Counted from the first letter of the stretch, positions 24,000 through 36,520 are shown. The stretch is 64,000 nt of DNA from Mytilus californianus (GCF_021869535.1 NW_026262581.1:80009955-80073954); one strand, 5' to 3'. Made by a program: numbers and translations. Notes: generated from the letters alone by a model not told the origin.

Positions 24000-26350
24000 G
24001 AAATATAAAATGTAAAAAAGGGGGCTGATGCTCAACCTCAATCAATTTGCAAATTCTCTGAAGTTCCAAAGATATGGGTAAAAAACAAAAATTGGTACCA
24101 TCATTTTAGTTGAAAAAGAGTTTCCAAGAAAAATGGGGAAAAAATTATCGAAAAATTCCATAGTACCTAGTGCACAACTTAAATATTCGTGCAATCATTG
24201 TGTGAAGTTTCAAAGATCTAGATTTAAAACTGCAGGAGTTGATTACAAAAAATTGTGGACATCTTTGTGAATTTTGGTAAAAATTTTCACAAATTTTGGA
24301 AAAATAGCAATTCCATACTAGCAGGTACACAATTTCAACATGTGTGCAATCTTTCTGTGAAGTTTGGTGGTACAAAAAACACTGAAATAAAAACATACAA
24401 AAATGATGCAAAATGGTACTACCAGTATGTAGTATGAAATCTTTAAATTTAGTAAGAAAAATTGTAAATCCAAAGAAATGATAAAAATACTGATTCTTTA
24501 TAATAAAAAATAGTTGTCAAAATTCAAATAACATGTGATACTTTAATAATTTTGTTTTTGAAACTATAATACTTGAAGAAAAATAGTTCCAAAATTTCCA
24601 ATTCAAAAAGTAATGTTTTTTTCCCAAATTAAGTTTGATAGCATATTGGTTTGTGGTATCAAAATTTGTTTTTCATAAGACTGTTTCAAATGATTTCTTT
24701 TGGAAAAGAAAGAAAATCACTGATATCTTGACATTAATAGAGATGGACTGACATGTCGAACTCTCGGTAACCACTGGTTCCTTTACTGGATAACAGTCAA
24801 AAGAAAACCAGCTGCAGTCAATATACAGACTTACAGGAAACAGCTCTTTTTGGCTATTGGGAGAGGAAACAAAACCAAAGTAAAAACTAAAATAGGTTTT
24901 CTTTAACATCATTAAATGATAAAAAAGCTATTATTGAAACCCCCATAGTCTGGAACAAGGTCCGATTTTAATTTAAACTGCTTGGTTAATACAATTGATT
25001 GTATGCAATTCTTGAAAATTGTTGGGAGTCTTGGATAGGATCCCTGTTTAATGAAAGCAACTATGAACCAATGGGAAACTACTTGGAACTAATGAGTTTA
25101 AATTAGGATCCCCATTAAAAGTACAGCACTCAGATTCATGTTGGATTGACAATGAAACATTTTTTTGAAATATAGTTTCAAAAAGGATCAAAGTCCAAAG
25201 TTTACAAATCTTGTCTACAAATCATGATGAGCAATTGTTAAATGTCATGTAAAAGTCAAATTAAAACAAGTTGTCAATTAATTATGTTCCGATAATTTTA
25301 AACAAAATAGTTACTATAAATTTTTAAATAGAATAAAATTACAATGATTTTAGTAAAATCTGATGCCAAATGGACAAAGACATAAAAAAATAGCCTGTTC
25401 CCAAAAATCGTTTTAGAAAATTGAATTTGATAATAATATCAAAATTGAAGCAAGCTATCTCCCTTACTATACATAAAACTGGTTTACAGCTGTGTAAAGA
25501 AATAAATAAAAAAAATTGCAACATTTGTATCTTGATGATGAAATTTGATTACAAGTATGTTGTTAGAAAAAAGAGAATAATGTGGATTCATTGTTATTCC
25601 CGGGTTACTAATTTTTTGTGGATTCAGGTGAACCACAAATTTAAGTTTTTGACAAAATAAATTTCTAAAGGCTGTGAATTGAGATTTGGTCAAAATCATG
25701 AATTCAGCTAATTAAAGTAATCATCTTATGCATGAATGAAAGCCTAGTGTTTGAGGTGAAGGTTAAAAATTAACCCAAAGTTGACATATTTGAAGCAAAA
25801 AGAGACTACTACTGCATGATATCAGGATTGATAACTTGAAATAACACTGGGAGATGATGATAGTTTCAGATGACCCAGAATGAAAGTTTGATTGGACATT
25901 TGAAATTATTAATATAATATATATTTATATTCTTCCATTTTGGTCAAAACATTGAGTGATAATATGTAAATAAGAGAAACACATTGGACTGTAATTGAAT
26001 GTTACTTTTACTTCATGATTACCTTGTTAGCAATCAGTGCTTTGAAAAAGCAATTACCCAGAAACAAATTTTAAGAATCTAAAGTAAATATAACTTTTTT
26101 GATAATTTTTCACTATACTTGAATTTAATTTAGTATACGAAAATATGTTTTCTCTTTTTTTTTTCACTTCCAATGTTTCATAATATGTCAAATACATTTT
26201 AGATTTGAATTTAAAATATTTGCTATAAACATAATTTTGAAAATGAGTAAAAGAATGACTATTGTACAGATTCAAAGTTCAAAGCAGATGTATACTCTAA
26301 CATTGCTTTTTTTTAATCTTAATGACTATAAAAATATCAAATATTTCATT
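24000..26350. other. AT-rich DNA, no gene recognised
   Basis: Several short ORFs on both strands overlap one another and show no family features. A decayed copy of the GTGGATTCATT-type MITE lies near 25580-25680. A possible 19-nt micro-exon (minus, CCAATAG|...|GTAAGT near 24.85 kb) is too weak to call. Confidence 0.4.
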
Positions 26351-26362
26351 TCAGAATTACAT

Positions 26363-26557
26363 ATAAAGAATCCTTGGAATGATACACACCATATACAGAA
26401 TACCGAAAAACCATAGAACCATCCAAAGAACAAATGAAACAAACGGAAGATACAACCAGACCCTACTGCAAGCTTTGACACCAAAAGGAATTACTGCAGT
26501 AACTATGTTACATGTTAGTAAAGACGCAGCGCTCAAAGCACAATGTATTTCTGAAAT
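26363..26557 (-). other. Exon-like hydrophobic ORF, unknown
   Basis: After an ATTTCAG acceptor-like site the frame reads LTCNIVTAVIPFG, then VWLYLPFVSFVLWMVLWFFG and ILYMVCIIP, resembling two membrane segments, up to a possible TAT|GTAATT donor. The opposite strand is also open here and looks hydrophilic. No family is recognised, and chance cannot be excluded. Confidence 0.25.
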
Positions 26558-26826
26558 GATAATTTGATATTTGCTTAGTCTACAAAAAAAAACTTTCAAG
26601 ATAAAAGATAAATGTTCTGCTGCAAAACTTTGAATGCACTTAACCATGAATTTAAATTATTGTCAAGTACTATGTAATTTAACAATCTGACAATCATGAT
26701 GTATTGAAAAAAGAAATTCTGAAGAAAATTGTTTCATTAAAAATCCGAAATCTTAATTTTAATGATACTTTTTTTTACTGTAGTACAACAAACAAAACTG
26801 CATATCCTGAAAAACCCATTTTCACC

Positions 26827-26998
26827 TTAAAAAAGCACTGATAGAGCTAACAAGACTATGTTCAAAACTGTTATAAAAATATCTGTCGATAATGATGGGA
26901 TCAAATGAGAGTCGGTTGTGGAGTAAATATAGAGAAATGTATTACAACCTGATAAACCACATCCAAAGTCACTGCAACTTTCACCATCTCTGCATAAA
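26827..26998 (-). other. Exon-like Cys-rich plus membrane-segment ORF, unknown
   Basis: After TTATGCAG the frame reads RDGESCSDFGCGLSGC, a polar stretch, then FITVLNIVLLALSVLF and TAA, like an extracellular loop followed by a C-terminal membrane helix. A GTGAAA donor-like site overlaps the stop. Unsupported by homology from memory. Confidence 0.25.
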
Positions 26999-27059
26999 TC
27001 ACTTTTGATATTAAATTTACAAATTAAATAAGTGGGCATCCCTCCCTGGGTTAATCTTC

Positions 27060-28480
27060 AACCTCCATTTTTGCTTCCAAGTTTTTTGCATATTAACACA
27101 TACCTAATTTAACTATAAAATATACAATTTTTTTGAATGCGTTCAAAAAGAAAATTTAGTCCAATTGTAAATTTGTAAGGGAATACTTGTTGTATGTTGA
27201 AATCAAATTAAACCAATCTTTTTGATTTTAAATTCATTAAATTTCCGGGTTTTAAAGTCACAAAATAATTTTAATTTATACATCACTATAAAATTCATGA
27301 TTAGTTTCTTTTTTTGTCCAAATACTAAACTACATGTACTCATGAACTGTGCACTAAAAATTGTTGTTAAAATTAAAACTTGATTGGTATTATAAGGAAA
27401 TACATTTTGGTATGTTTTAAAATAAAATGAAACTTATTCAAGAACCCCCTGACAAGAACTCCTTTTAATAGGCGCTTATGTCCTTGCCAATCATGTATCA
27501 AATGATCATTTGGCTACTGTTGTAATTAATAAATAAAATGAAAACTTTTACAATTAAAAAATGCTCATCATAATATTTCAGAAACATCATTAAAAATTTT
27601 GACGGTGAATATTTATCATAATCATAAATGAAGACTTTTTCATATAATAATAACTAATTCAGAAATTAATGTGTGCATTTTCAAATCATCAAAAGTTGAT
27701 AGACATTTAAATTACTGGATTGAAATTTTGATCTAAATATATATTTGAATAGAATTATGAAATTCAATTAATCTGAACCCGGTCATATCTTTTCCAACTA
27801 CTAAATACTTCACATAAATATCTAAAGTTACAAGCAGAAACTTTTAACCATAAAATATTGTCAAAATGTTTTCTGAGAATATTTGGCCATTGATTATTTT
27901 AAAACTTTCAATTTTAATCAACAATGAAGACTATTTGCTGTAATTCAAAATCAATTTGTGCATGTTAGATATACATGAATGACTTATCAGGGATTGGTGT
28001 AGGGATCTTGTAGAACAATTGGCTCAATTAGTTGAATACTGCTTCAGACTGGTATCAGAATTTAAACGAGTTACCTCCCCTTCATTGAGTTTTTTTTTCT
28101 TTAACATCGTTGCAAGATACCAGTGTTTTCATGCAGTAAGACTGAGTCATCATTAGTCATTTTTTAACTTGACTAATATGACAGTTACAAAAAATAAACA
28201 ATACTTTCTGTAAAAAAGGTCCATCAACTAAATTTTGGGAAAGTTTAAATGTAAAAATTCATTTAGGCAAACTTTTCTAATAACACTTGAAAAATAGAGA
28301 TTTATCATTTGTCAACTATAATTTAACCTTTAAATTGAAAAATATATTTGAAAATTATGCGACATCTTTATCGTGTCACAAAGGTATTAACATTTGAAAT
28401 TGAAGAAATTCTTAAGGCAATGAATGAAAAAAAGCATTTAACTTGGTCAATTTGTAAATTTGTTAACATATCAAATACTT
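27060..28480. other. No gene recognised
   Basis: AT-rich, with only short overlapping ORFs. No inverted or tandem repeat stands out. Confidence 0.45.
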
Positions 28481-28494
28481 ACCCTTCTGCAGCA

Positions 28495-28620
28495 CCTGAG
28501 ATCATTCCTTGTCTTTGGATGGGTTTGTGCTCCGTGTCTGAGATCATCCCTGGTCTTTGATTGGGTTTGTGCTCCGTGCCTGAGATCATCCCTGGTCTTT
28601 GGTTGTGTTGGTGTTGGACC
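28495..28620. repeat. 42-bp tandem repeat, three copies
   Basis: The unit CTGAGATCATCCCTGGTCTT ... TGTGCTCCGTGC occurs three times. It belongs to a mussel repeat whose following part (TTTTGTAGACTTTTGTCTGT, CCATGGCTTTAG) recurs at 42035-42130. On the minus strand it is open (KTRDDLRHGAQT repeated), ending at a consensus donor AAGG|GTAAGT at 28484. Confidence 0.6.
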
Positions 28621-29149
28621 AGTTTTAGTTTTCAGAGTAGTGTTTTGTAGACTTTTGTCTGTCATTTCTTTTGACTATTGGCTTGTCTGCCATTCTTCAC
28701 CCATGGCTTTAGATTGCCCCCATGTCCAACATGGTTATTTTTTAATTATCTTGATAAGTTCAACCAGCCGATACATGTAATGGTGTTTGATATTGTACCA
28801 TAGTCTTTGTAGAATTTATAAAATCTTTAGAATGGTGTTGATACTTTATAAAGGTATTTAAGTTTATTTCTTCTGTGTTTTATCTCATTGACATTAATAC
28901 CACATGATATTTCTTCAAGACAAGCATTTACACACATATGACATATAAAGACATTCATAAATAATACAATACCCTATACCTATACATCTCTGTAAGAACT
29001 CTGTAATGGAAACAAACAATAAAGATTAGTGATTTATTTGAGAAAATTCTTGTCACTTCAATCAAAGCAGGCTCTCTACCAAGCTTAGAGTAGATTTACC
29101 TTGTTACCATCGTATGGACTAGTAAATATCTGTGCTGTTATATCTGTAA

Positions 29150-29552
29150 CAAAAATAAATTTATAAATTAGTAGTGGGTTGGAGAACGTTGGTGTCACTT
29201 CCATCAAACAGGCCCTTTAACAAGTTCAGAGTAGAGTGATCTTGTTACTATTGTATAGAGTTACGGAAACTATATGCCACTCTTCCTGGTCTGCTACAAC
29301 GGAGCTTTATTCAAGGTCTATGACTGAAACATCCTCTGGTCGGCATCTGTAACAAAAATAAAATTCATAAATTAGTAGTGTGTCGGAGAACGTTGGTGTC
29401 ACTTTCATCAAACAGGCCCTTTAACAAGCTCAGAGTAGAGTGATCTTGTTACTATTGTATAGAGTTACGGAAACTATATGCCACTCTTCCTGGTCTGCTA
29501 CAACGGAGCCATATTCAAGGTCTATAACTGAAACATCCTCTTCGCTGCATCT
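29150..29552 (-). repeat. Tandem duplication (period ~204 bp) of an exon-like segment
   Basis: Two copies, with TTACGGAAACTATATGCCAC at 29261 and 29465. In the right copy the minus strand after TTTTGCAG reads CSEEDVSVIDLEYGSVVADQ then EEWHIVSVTLYNSNK. The left copy has TAA where the right has TAT (LE-stop). A third, diverged piece at 29098-29146 reads ITAQIFTSPYDGNK before AAG|GTAAAT. It may be a duplicated, partly decayed exon of an unknown gene. Confidence 0.4.
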
Positions 29553-29899
29553 GCAAAAATCAAAATTATAAATTAAACATCTGTGGGTGAACTCTGAAAT
29601 GAAATATATATATAAACAAACATTACACATGAAAATATATAAAATAAAATGGATCAACCAACCTTATTTTTAATTCTTTGAAGAAACTTTTAAACCTTTA
29701 AAAAATCTTAAAACATATTAAAAAAAATTATTAGTTTTTTACTTCACTTTTCCATGAAACTTTCAAGCGATATGACTGCTGTCAAAAATAAAATATAAGA
29801 TTTATACTTTTCAAAGAAAGTTTCTCTCAAACTGGTCAAAAGTGGAAGCATAAATATTTGAGTTTTACCTGTGAGCCAAATCAGTTTGCAACCTGAACT

Positions 29900-30815
29900 G
29901 TTTCTCATTGGTGGCTTCTGTGTTTAATTTTTTTATTTTGTGTTCCTCATGGTGGCTTCTGGGTTTCATTTCTTTTATTTTGTGTTCCTCATGGTGGCTC
30001 CTGTGTTTCATTTGTTTATTTTGTGTTCCTCATGGTGGCTCCCATGTTTCATTTTTGTCGAGCCTTTGACTTTAGTCGAAAAAGCGAGACATAGCGATCC
30101 TACATTCCGTCTGCGTCGTTGTCCACAAATATTCACTCTGTGGTTAAAGTTTTTGCAATTTTAATAATCTTCTTAAACTATCCTGGATTTCTACCAAACT
30201 TGGACAGAAGCTTGTTTAAGTTCATAAGATAGTATCAAGAAGTAAATTTTGTAAAAATAAAATTCCTGTTTTTCCGTATTTTACTTGTAAATGGACTTAG
30301 TTTTTCTGCCGGGAAACATTACATTCACTCTGTGGTTAAAAGTTTTTAAAATTTTAATAACTTTTTTAAAACTATCCTGGATTTGTACCAAACTTGGACA
30401 GAAGCTTGTTTATGATCATAAGATAGTATCCAGAAGTAAATTTGTTAAAAAAAAATTAAATTTTTTACGTATTTTACTTATAAATGGACTTAGTTTTTCT
30501 GCCAGGAAACAATATTAACTACATTCAATCTGTGGTTAAAGTTTTTAAAATTTAATAACTTTCTTAAACTATCCTGTATTTGTACCTAACTTGGACAGAA
30601 GCTTGTTTATGATCAAAAGCTAGTATCTAGAAGAAAATTTTTTAAAAATTTTGTACCTGTTTATCCGTATTTTACTTATAACTTTTTACTTTGAGTTCCT
30701 CATGGTGGCTACCATGTTTCATTTCTTTATTCTGCGTTCCTAATTGTGGCTCCCTTGTTTATTTTTTTTATTTTGTGTTCCTCATGTTGGCTCCAGTGTT
30801 TCATTTTTTATTTTG
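29900..30815 (+). repeat. 41-42-bp minisatellite interrupted by an inserted element
   Basis: The unit TGTTCCTCATGGTGGCTCC plus TGTGTTTCATTTCTTTATTT recurs at 29941, 29983 and 30024. It resumes on the far side of an insertion at about 30694, 30735 and 30775. Confidence 0.7.
30054..30683 (-). mobile_element. Pearl-like element inserted in a minisatellite (reverse orientation)
   Basis: Begins with the inverted tail TTTTTGTCGAGCCTTTGACT ... AAAAAGCGAGACATAG and carries about three units of the 193-bp family (CGTATTTTACTT at 30275, 30468 and 30666). It is the reverse complement of the arrangement at 3610-4078. Confidence 0.6.
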
Positions 30816-30939
30816 ACATTCTTTTCTTTTTAATATCTGACCATGTTGAGCATATGTGCAACCATCTACTACTATGGGTCAATTTAAATGTTGCATACAT
30901 ACAGACCAAAATCAGGTTGAATTATTGTCTTTGAAAACA

Positions 30940-31150
30940 CTAATATATCCGCAATGTTTTTGAGACAATTTTTACAAATTTAACCAAACTAGCTGCTGAA
31001 AGCAAATTATTACTTCATTACTCCTCTATAATTACTGTTTATAAAAAAAATACTGTTATTTTTGTCTAAATTATAGCGTATGCCCCTTTTAACGATAAAT
31101 ATTCTAAATGTATCTTTTCAAACTTTAAAAAAAGCGAGTGGAAGCTAGCT
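30940..31150. repeat. Partial copy related to the 33.9-34.8 kb element
   Basis: ACCAAACTAGCTGCTGAAAG and CAAATTATTACTTCATTACT resemble 34.69-34.75 kb, with GAAGCTAGCT at 31143 as a possible end. Diverged. Confidence 0.35.
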
Positions 31151-33060
31151 AAAATACACAATATAATTCAGTAATTTTTGTAAAAATTCTCAAAGAAAAA
31201 AGGTATGGGTCCTAAGTGTGTCTAACATATCAACCTCAAGCTTAGCTTTACAAATTTTTCAGATTCTTTAATGTATGTTGAGGAACAGTGACCATCTCCT
31301 TGTGAAAAAAGTATAATCTAGTGCACAAACCCTAAGCCTTGCTATCAATAGTAAAAAATGGTGAAAACTTTATAAAATATTGAAATTAAATACCCTTAAC
31401 ACTTAGAATAGGTTAAGTTGTGTTTTGATCCAACTCATTTATACTCTGAAGAAACTAAAGAAAAGTCTACAGTCAAAGTCAATCAGGTATTTAGCAGTTA
31501 TAATTCACTGAACATTTCAATGCAACTATGGTATATGGTTTTGTTGCGAGTCCTCGCTTAAGTGCCATTCAACTTCAATAAATGTTATGTTTGTCAGAAG
31601 TCTTTGTGTATCAGTCAATGTGCAGTGTTAGTGAATAAGTCTCGTCAGAGTAAAAATGAGTAAAAATCGTTTAATGAAAGTTATTCTTGTTTTTAATTTG
31701 AACATTTATAAAATCATATTTTTTTTATGATGTGGGATACACATTTGACATGTTAGTGTGCTCATGTGGATCTCCATGCTGTGATGCTTTGTTAGAATAA
31801 TGGCATCCTACATCATAACCTTATTTTTGTGGAAAATGAAAGAAAAAAATAATCTTTTGTTGATGAAAGCATGACAAAGGGTAATGTTATATTGTCAATT
31901 TCTATATTTCTTTATCTTAGTTATCAATTATGAATATCAAAGACACTAACAAAAGGAACATTTGAGAAAAGATGTATAGTTTCTTGTGAAAATAAAATTT
32001 TGTTTTAATCAAAAACCCAGAATTAGAAAAAGCATATTTGTGAAATAACTCACTTGAATAAATTTTTATCAAGTATTGAAATACAATTGATAAAATAAGT
32101 AAAAATAAAAATAAAAATTCATTTCCCTGATATACCTTAAAATGGTGGAGAATATTTTATAATAGATATGTTTGACACAACTTAGTAAAAATTAGATTAA
32201 AAATTTATAAAAGGCAATAATTGCTTAACTGTAAGAAAAGCATATTTTCTATGTCAATAACAAATTGAGATAAAATTTTGCTAGTCAGAATGAAATGATA
32301 ATCTAAATGTTTATCACAGATATAAGTAGCCACCGAGTTTTCCAAATTTCAATCCATGTGGTCAAAGTTATCTCCCATTGATTAATGGTAAAATTCATCA
32401 TTCACTTGTAAAAATTTGAAAATTACCAGAGCAACTGAAATTATCTTAAAGGCCAATGAGATAGTGTTAAATAAAATATTAAGTGTGACATTTTTTTCTT
32501 GGGAGTTAACTCATGGATTTTTAAACATTTTTGTTGTTCAATAGTTGCATTTGGTATTTTTTGGAATGAACATAAATTAGATAATTTAAAGTTTGAAGCC
32601 ATTAAAAAACAAATTTCTGCATGAAACTTTGTATAGTCTGGTTTATTAAAGCATTGCACAAGATCTCATATCAACAGGTCAAAAACTTTGAGCTTGTTTT
32701 CAGTAAATGCAAGAATTCTTTACTAAGGGTGAGCTTTGAGATATAAAAAAAAACTTGTTTAACTCTGCCACATGCTCATGTGCCTGTCAGAATTTGGTGT
32801 TCATATACGTTCTTTATTAGTCTCTATTCATTTTATTAACAACTCTTTTAGACTTGAAACAATTTACAACTTCACTTATTGTAGAAACATCAGTCTATAG
32901 TTGGACCTCTAGATGTCTTTGGTTATTTTTTTTCATTGGGTTGCTGCCTCATTATTGAAAACCCTGCATAATGAGGATCTAAGACAAAAATTATAGTATC
33001 CTGACACATTTATAACCATCAAAACAATACTCACTAAGTATAATTATAGATGAGGTTCTT
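31151..33060. other. No gene recognised
   Basis: AT-rich, short ORFs only. No repeat boundaries identified. Confidence 0.45.
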
Positions 33061-33062
33061 AC

Positions 33063-33168
33063 CATACTCTTTAGTAACTATAGAGATAGCTGTCATACTG
33101 TACACATTGCTTTCTCTTCAAGGTCATTGAATACTGTTCTGCTCTCTGCTCATTTTTTGGGTCCTCTG
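33063..33168 (-). other. Exon-like segment, unknown
   Basis: Acceptor ATATTTCAG and donor TATG|GTAAGAACC are both close to consensus. The open frame reads DPKNEQRAEQYSMTLKRKQC then VQYDSYLYSY, but meets TAA three codons before the donor. It could be a decayed exon, a 3' coding end or chance. Confidence 0.3.
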
Positions 33169-33424
33169 AAATATCAGTTTTGTAAAAAATATTTGAAAGG
33201 ATGGAAACTTAAAACTCTATTATTAATAGTTCTTTTAAAATGTTTATTCAATCAAAGACAGGCAAAAGTCATGTGTTTTCTTTAGTACATCTCCTTTAAT
33301 CAATGTCATATTTAATCTAATTTCTAATATATTTATCTCAACAAGAATACAAATATCCAACCAAATATTAATATTATCCTGTAAAATTTACCTGTAAAGC
33401 ATTTCTTTGCATATAAATATCATT

Positions 33425-33532
33425 AAGTTTGATTAAGGTTATTGTTCCCTGATCTATGGCTGTTTATAACCTATGTTTTGGTCTTGCAATGGACATTTGT
33501 CTCAATAGCAATCATACCACATCTCATTATTA
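33425..33532 (+). repeat. Fragment of the 17165-type mussel repeat
   Basis: GTCTCAATAGCAATCATACC and ACATCTCATTAT match its right end. Confidence 0.45.
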
Positions 33533-33664
33533 ATACAGATATTATTTATACTGTCAAAACGAGTAATCTTTTCTTTCTTTCTGTTCAGATTTAGCTAAAA
33601 GAATTCAAAACAACTATTCTTAGAGAGACCTCTTACATCTGTTACTACCATACAAGAATACACA

Positions 33665-33852
33665 GTGAAACTTGTGTTTAAAAGACCACTTAAGGGAGAG
33701 CAAAATGTGCTCTCATCAGACAGGTGTTCTTTTAATATAGGTTAAATCTACATGAAATGCACTACAGAGGGGCCTAAAATTAATGGTCTTATCAGTTTAT
33801 ATCACAGGTTTTTGCTTAATACAGGCGGTCTCTTAAGCAGGTTTGACTGTAA
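33665..33852 (-). mobile_element. Tc1/Tigger-like MITE, inverted copy
   Basis: Ends with GGCGGTCTCTTAAGCAGGTT followed by TGACTGTAA, the reverse complement of the start of the 14048-14236 element, and begins with ACAGTGAAACTTGTG. Length is similar (about 188 bp). Confidence 0.55.
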
Positions 33853-33921
33853 TTCAATATTTGTCCACTCTTTCTCTTATGGATGAACAACATATTTTTT
33901 CCTTCATATTTATGTGCCTTC

Positions 33922-34830
33922 TTAAAGGGGCACTAGCTGTCAAATTCATGTTCACTGATCTGACTCAAATTCTCATATTTGATTTATAACAATGTAGAAA
34001 TTTATCCAAACTATTAAAAGTCTAAAATAAACAGTTAACAGGACATGGGCATGATAACACTAGCTTCGTTTCGTGTGTATTTAAGTCTAAACGCCATCTA
34101 ATTAACTATCGAGTTGACCTCCAAAGTCATCCGATGACCATATAAGCGATGTAAACATAAATAAAGATATACTGTAAATTCAGAAATTATTGCGTGCATT
34201 TATTATTGCGATTTTGTCATTTTAGACTAAAATGCGATTTTAATTTTTGCGATATTGAGAAAAGTCCTGTTTATTTCATAGAAAAAATTTCAAAATGCGA
34301 GTTTAAATTATTGCGATTATAACCCTGTCGCATTTTTCGCAATAATAAAAACATCGCAATAATTTCTGAATTTACAGTAAATAGATTAAGCGATCTCATG
34401 CTATTGGATTTTTCTAGGTCTGTTTAATTTCATATTATAGATTAAAAATATATGTTTATCATCGCTTTTACCTGTATAAGAATGATTTTTTGAGGATCGG
34501 ATCAGTCAATCAAATGATTTACATTTGTTTCACTTTCAATGTTGACATTCTTTTCCTTTAGATAACTTTACACATACAATTCACATGTTATCCATCTCTA
34601 GCTAAGGGGTTAAATTGAAGTTCACATGAATACGGATTCAATGAGGTCGAATTAATCACTTGCAAGTGAATAATTCATCATCAATGTTTCTTAGCTTATT
34701 TTGACAAAATTGAACCATACTAGCCGCTAAAAGCGAATAATTATTTCACTATTTCACTTTCATTAATGATTGAACAAAAAAAAATCATATATTAGATTTT
34801 TTATATATCTCGTAGCTAGTGCCCCTTTAA
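33922..34830. mobile_element. piggyBac-like MITE/non-autonomous element with TTAA ends
   Basis: Left end TTAAAGGGGCACTAGCT and right end AGCTAGTGCCCCTTTAA are perfect inverted repeats with TTAA at the outer edges, the target preference of piggyBac. About 900 bp with no transposase ORF, and it contains another MITE. Confidence 0.7.
34170..34379. mobile_element. Nested TIR MITE (210 bp)
   Basis: TACTGTAAATTCAGAAATTA at the left mirrors TAATTTCTGAATTTACAGTA at the right. The interior repeats TTGCGAT/ATCGCAA motifs. It lies wholly inside the TTAA-flanked element, so it inserted later. Confidence 0.75.
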
Positions 34831-35045
34831 AAGGCTTTGTCCTATCACAATATCAATTGCAAAAATGCTTAACCAAACTGCAGTTTGAATATACGTCTTC
34901 AAACTAATCAACTAGTAATGCAGTTACATTACCTTGAAAGGGGATGCATAATTCAGCATACTAATATTCCAACCCGATTAAATGTTTGTTAACATAAAAC
35001 ACAAGCTTTTTTACCTGGGTCATTAATGCAGTGAATGAGTTGCAA

Positions 35046-35213
35046 TCAGTGGCGGATCCAGACATTTTCATAAGTGGGGCCCACAGACTGCCTAAGAGGG
35101 GGCCCGCCACAGTCATGCTTCAGTGATTCCCTAAATAATCAACCAATTTTTTCCCAAGAAAGGGGGGGGGGGGGGGGGGCTCGGGCACCTCCCCCCCCTA
35201 AATCCGCTTCTGG
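35046..35213. mobile_element. MITE with CAGTGGCGGATCC end and poly-G tract
   Basis: Starts CAGTGGCGGATCCAGACATT and ends with the imperfect inverse AAATCCGCTTCTGG. It holds an 18-G run (35162-35179). This end sequence is common in invertebrate genomes. Confidence 0.6.
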
Positions 35214-35329
35214 CAATGCATGATGGAATACATCATCTTTACTATTTATCAAGAATGCATCTTTATACGGACATACAACTTTTCACAGCAACTTATGTTA
35301 AGGATAAATAAACAAAGATTCAGACATTC

Positions 35330-35592
35330 TTTCACGAGACAGTTTAACATGAAAACTATGCAAAAGTTTCAAAGTCAATAGACCATGACTGAGGAAGTAG
35401 AGCTGTATAATCTTCATGAATATGAGAATTTCCAATGCTAACACAACTGCATACCAAATATCATAGACCAACTTCTGGTTGTTCCTCTTAAACTGACCGA
35501 ACCACAAACTAATACATATTGACACGGCTGGAAACAACATGCCTAAGTCTTGCTGCAATGACTTTTTCAAGCCAAGATAAAAATGTTGAAAG
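35330..35592 (+). repeat. Single 165-bp-family element
   Basis: CAAAAGTTTCAAAGTCAATA, GACCATGACTGAGG and a decayed tail CAAGCCAAGATAAAAATG. The 115-codon minus ORF over it is a repeat shadow. Confidence 0.6.
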
Positions 35593-36520
35593 CATATTAA
35601 AAGGACATAATTAAAGTTGTTCACAACATAAAACTTCTGCTGCAAATTATATACAATGACAATGTAAATTATTTCTATCTCATATTAGCAGATCAGTAAC
35701 TACTTTACAAAACCTATTCAAATAATAAGTACACAATAACTTCCTGTTAGAAAACAAACCCAATATGTAAAGGCCAACAAAACAATCTTTCAACCTTATT
35801 ACTACAAAATGTCAAGATAGAAGTCAAATGTTTTTAAACCAGTGTTACTTATATTAAAGTAGGTGTTCAATTTTTTTCAATTTCATGACACACATAGTAA
35901 ATTACTGGAATTGGATGGTAGAATATTTTTTGATTACACTACCCTTTCTTCACACTAACAACCTTTAAATTAATACAGTAATGAGCTCAAAAGCTTGATC
36001 AGTTCAAAATGCAATTGGGTAAAATATTTTAGCAATAGGTATTGTGAAAGGAAAATGCCTTTTGAATAAACAAAGTAATTTATCTTATACTTTGAAAAAG
36101 ACACCCCTTTTAATGTTGAAAAATGATGAGGGCAAAAAACTTATCAAAAGAATTTTAACCAATACATACCTTATAAATCATTTTAAATGTGTAAAGTTTA
36201 AGCACTAATTGACTGATGAACACACTGGCTGATTCTTTAATATTTGTTGTAGATACTATATAGCCTAGGTGTTAGGTCTTCTTTATAAGTTTCTGTGGTT
36301 TAAAAATTCTTCTAAGTGAGAATGTTGTGGATACAGACAGGTAAATTCTCTGAAATACAAAATGCAATTTACTTTTATATGTCTAGTTCCTACTACGCCT
36401 TAAAACTTTTTCAGTTGCATAGGTTTTTTGGTGATCAAGTACATTTGGTGTCTATTCTATCTATCTATATATTATAGTATTTCTGATATTAGACAAACAC
36501 ACAATAAGTTATCATTAAAG
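35593..36520. other. No gene recognised
   Basis: AT-rich non-coding DNA with short uninformative ORFs. Confidence 0.45.

Noticed and set aside
26379..26567. Plus-strand ORF IPKNHRTIQRTNETNG...
   Set aside because: The acceptor-like site upstream does not open into this frame, no donor follows, and it may be the shadow of the minus ORF.
35298..35645. 115-codon minus ORF
   Set aside because: Coincides with a 165-bp-family repeat copy.
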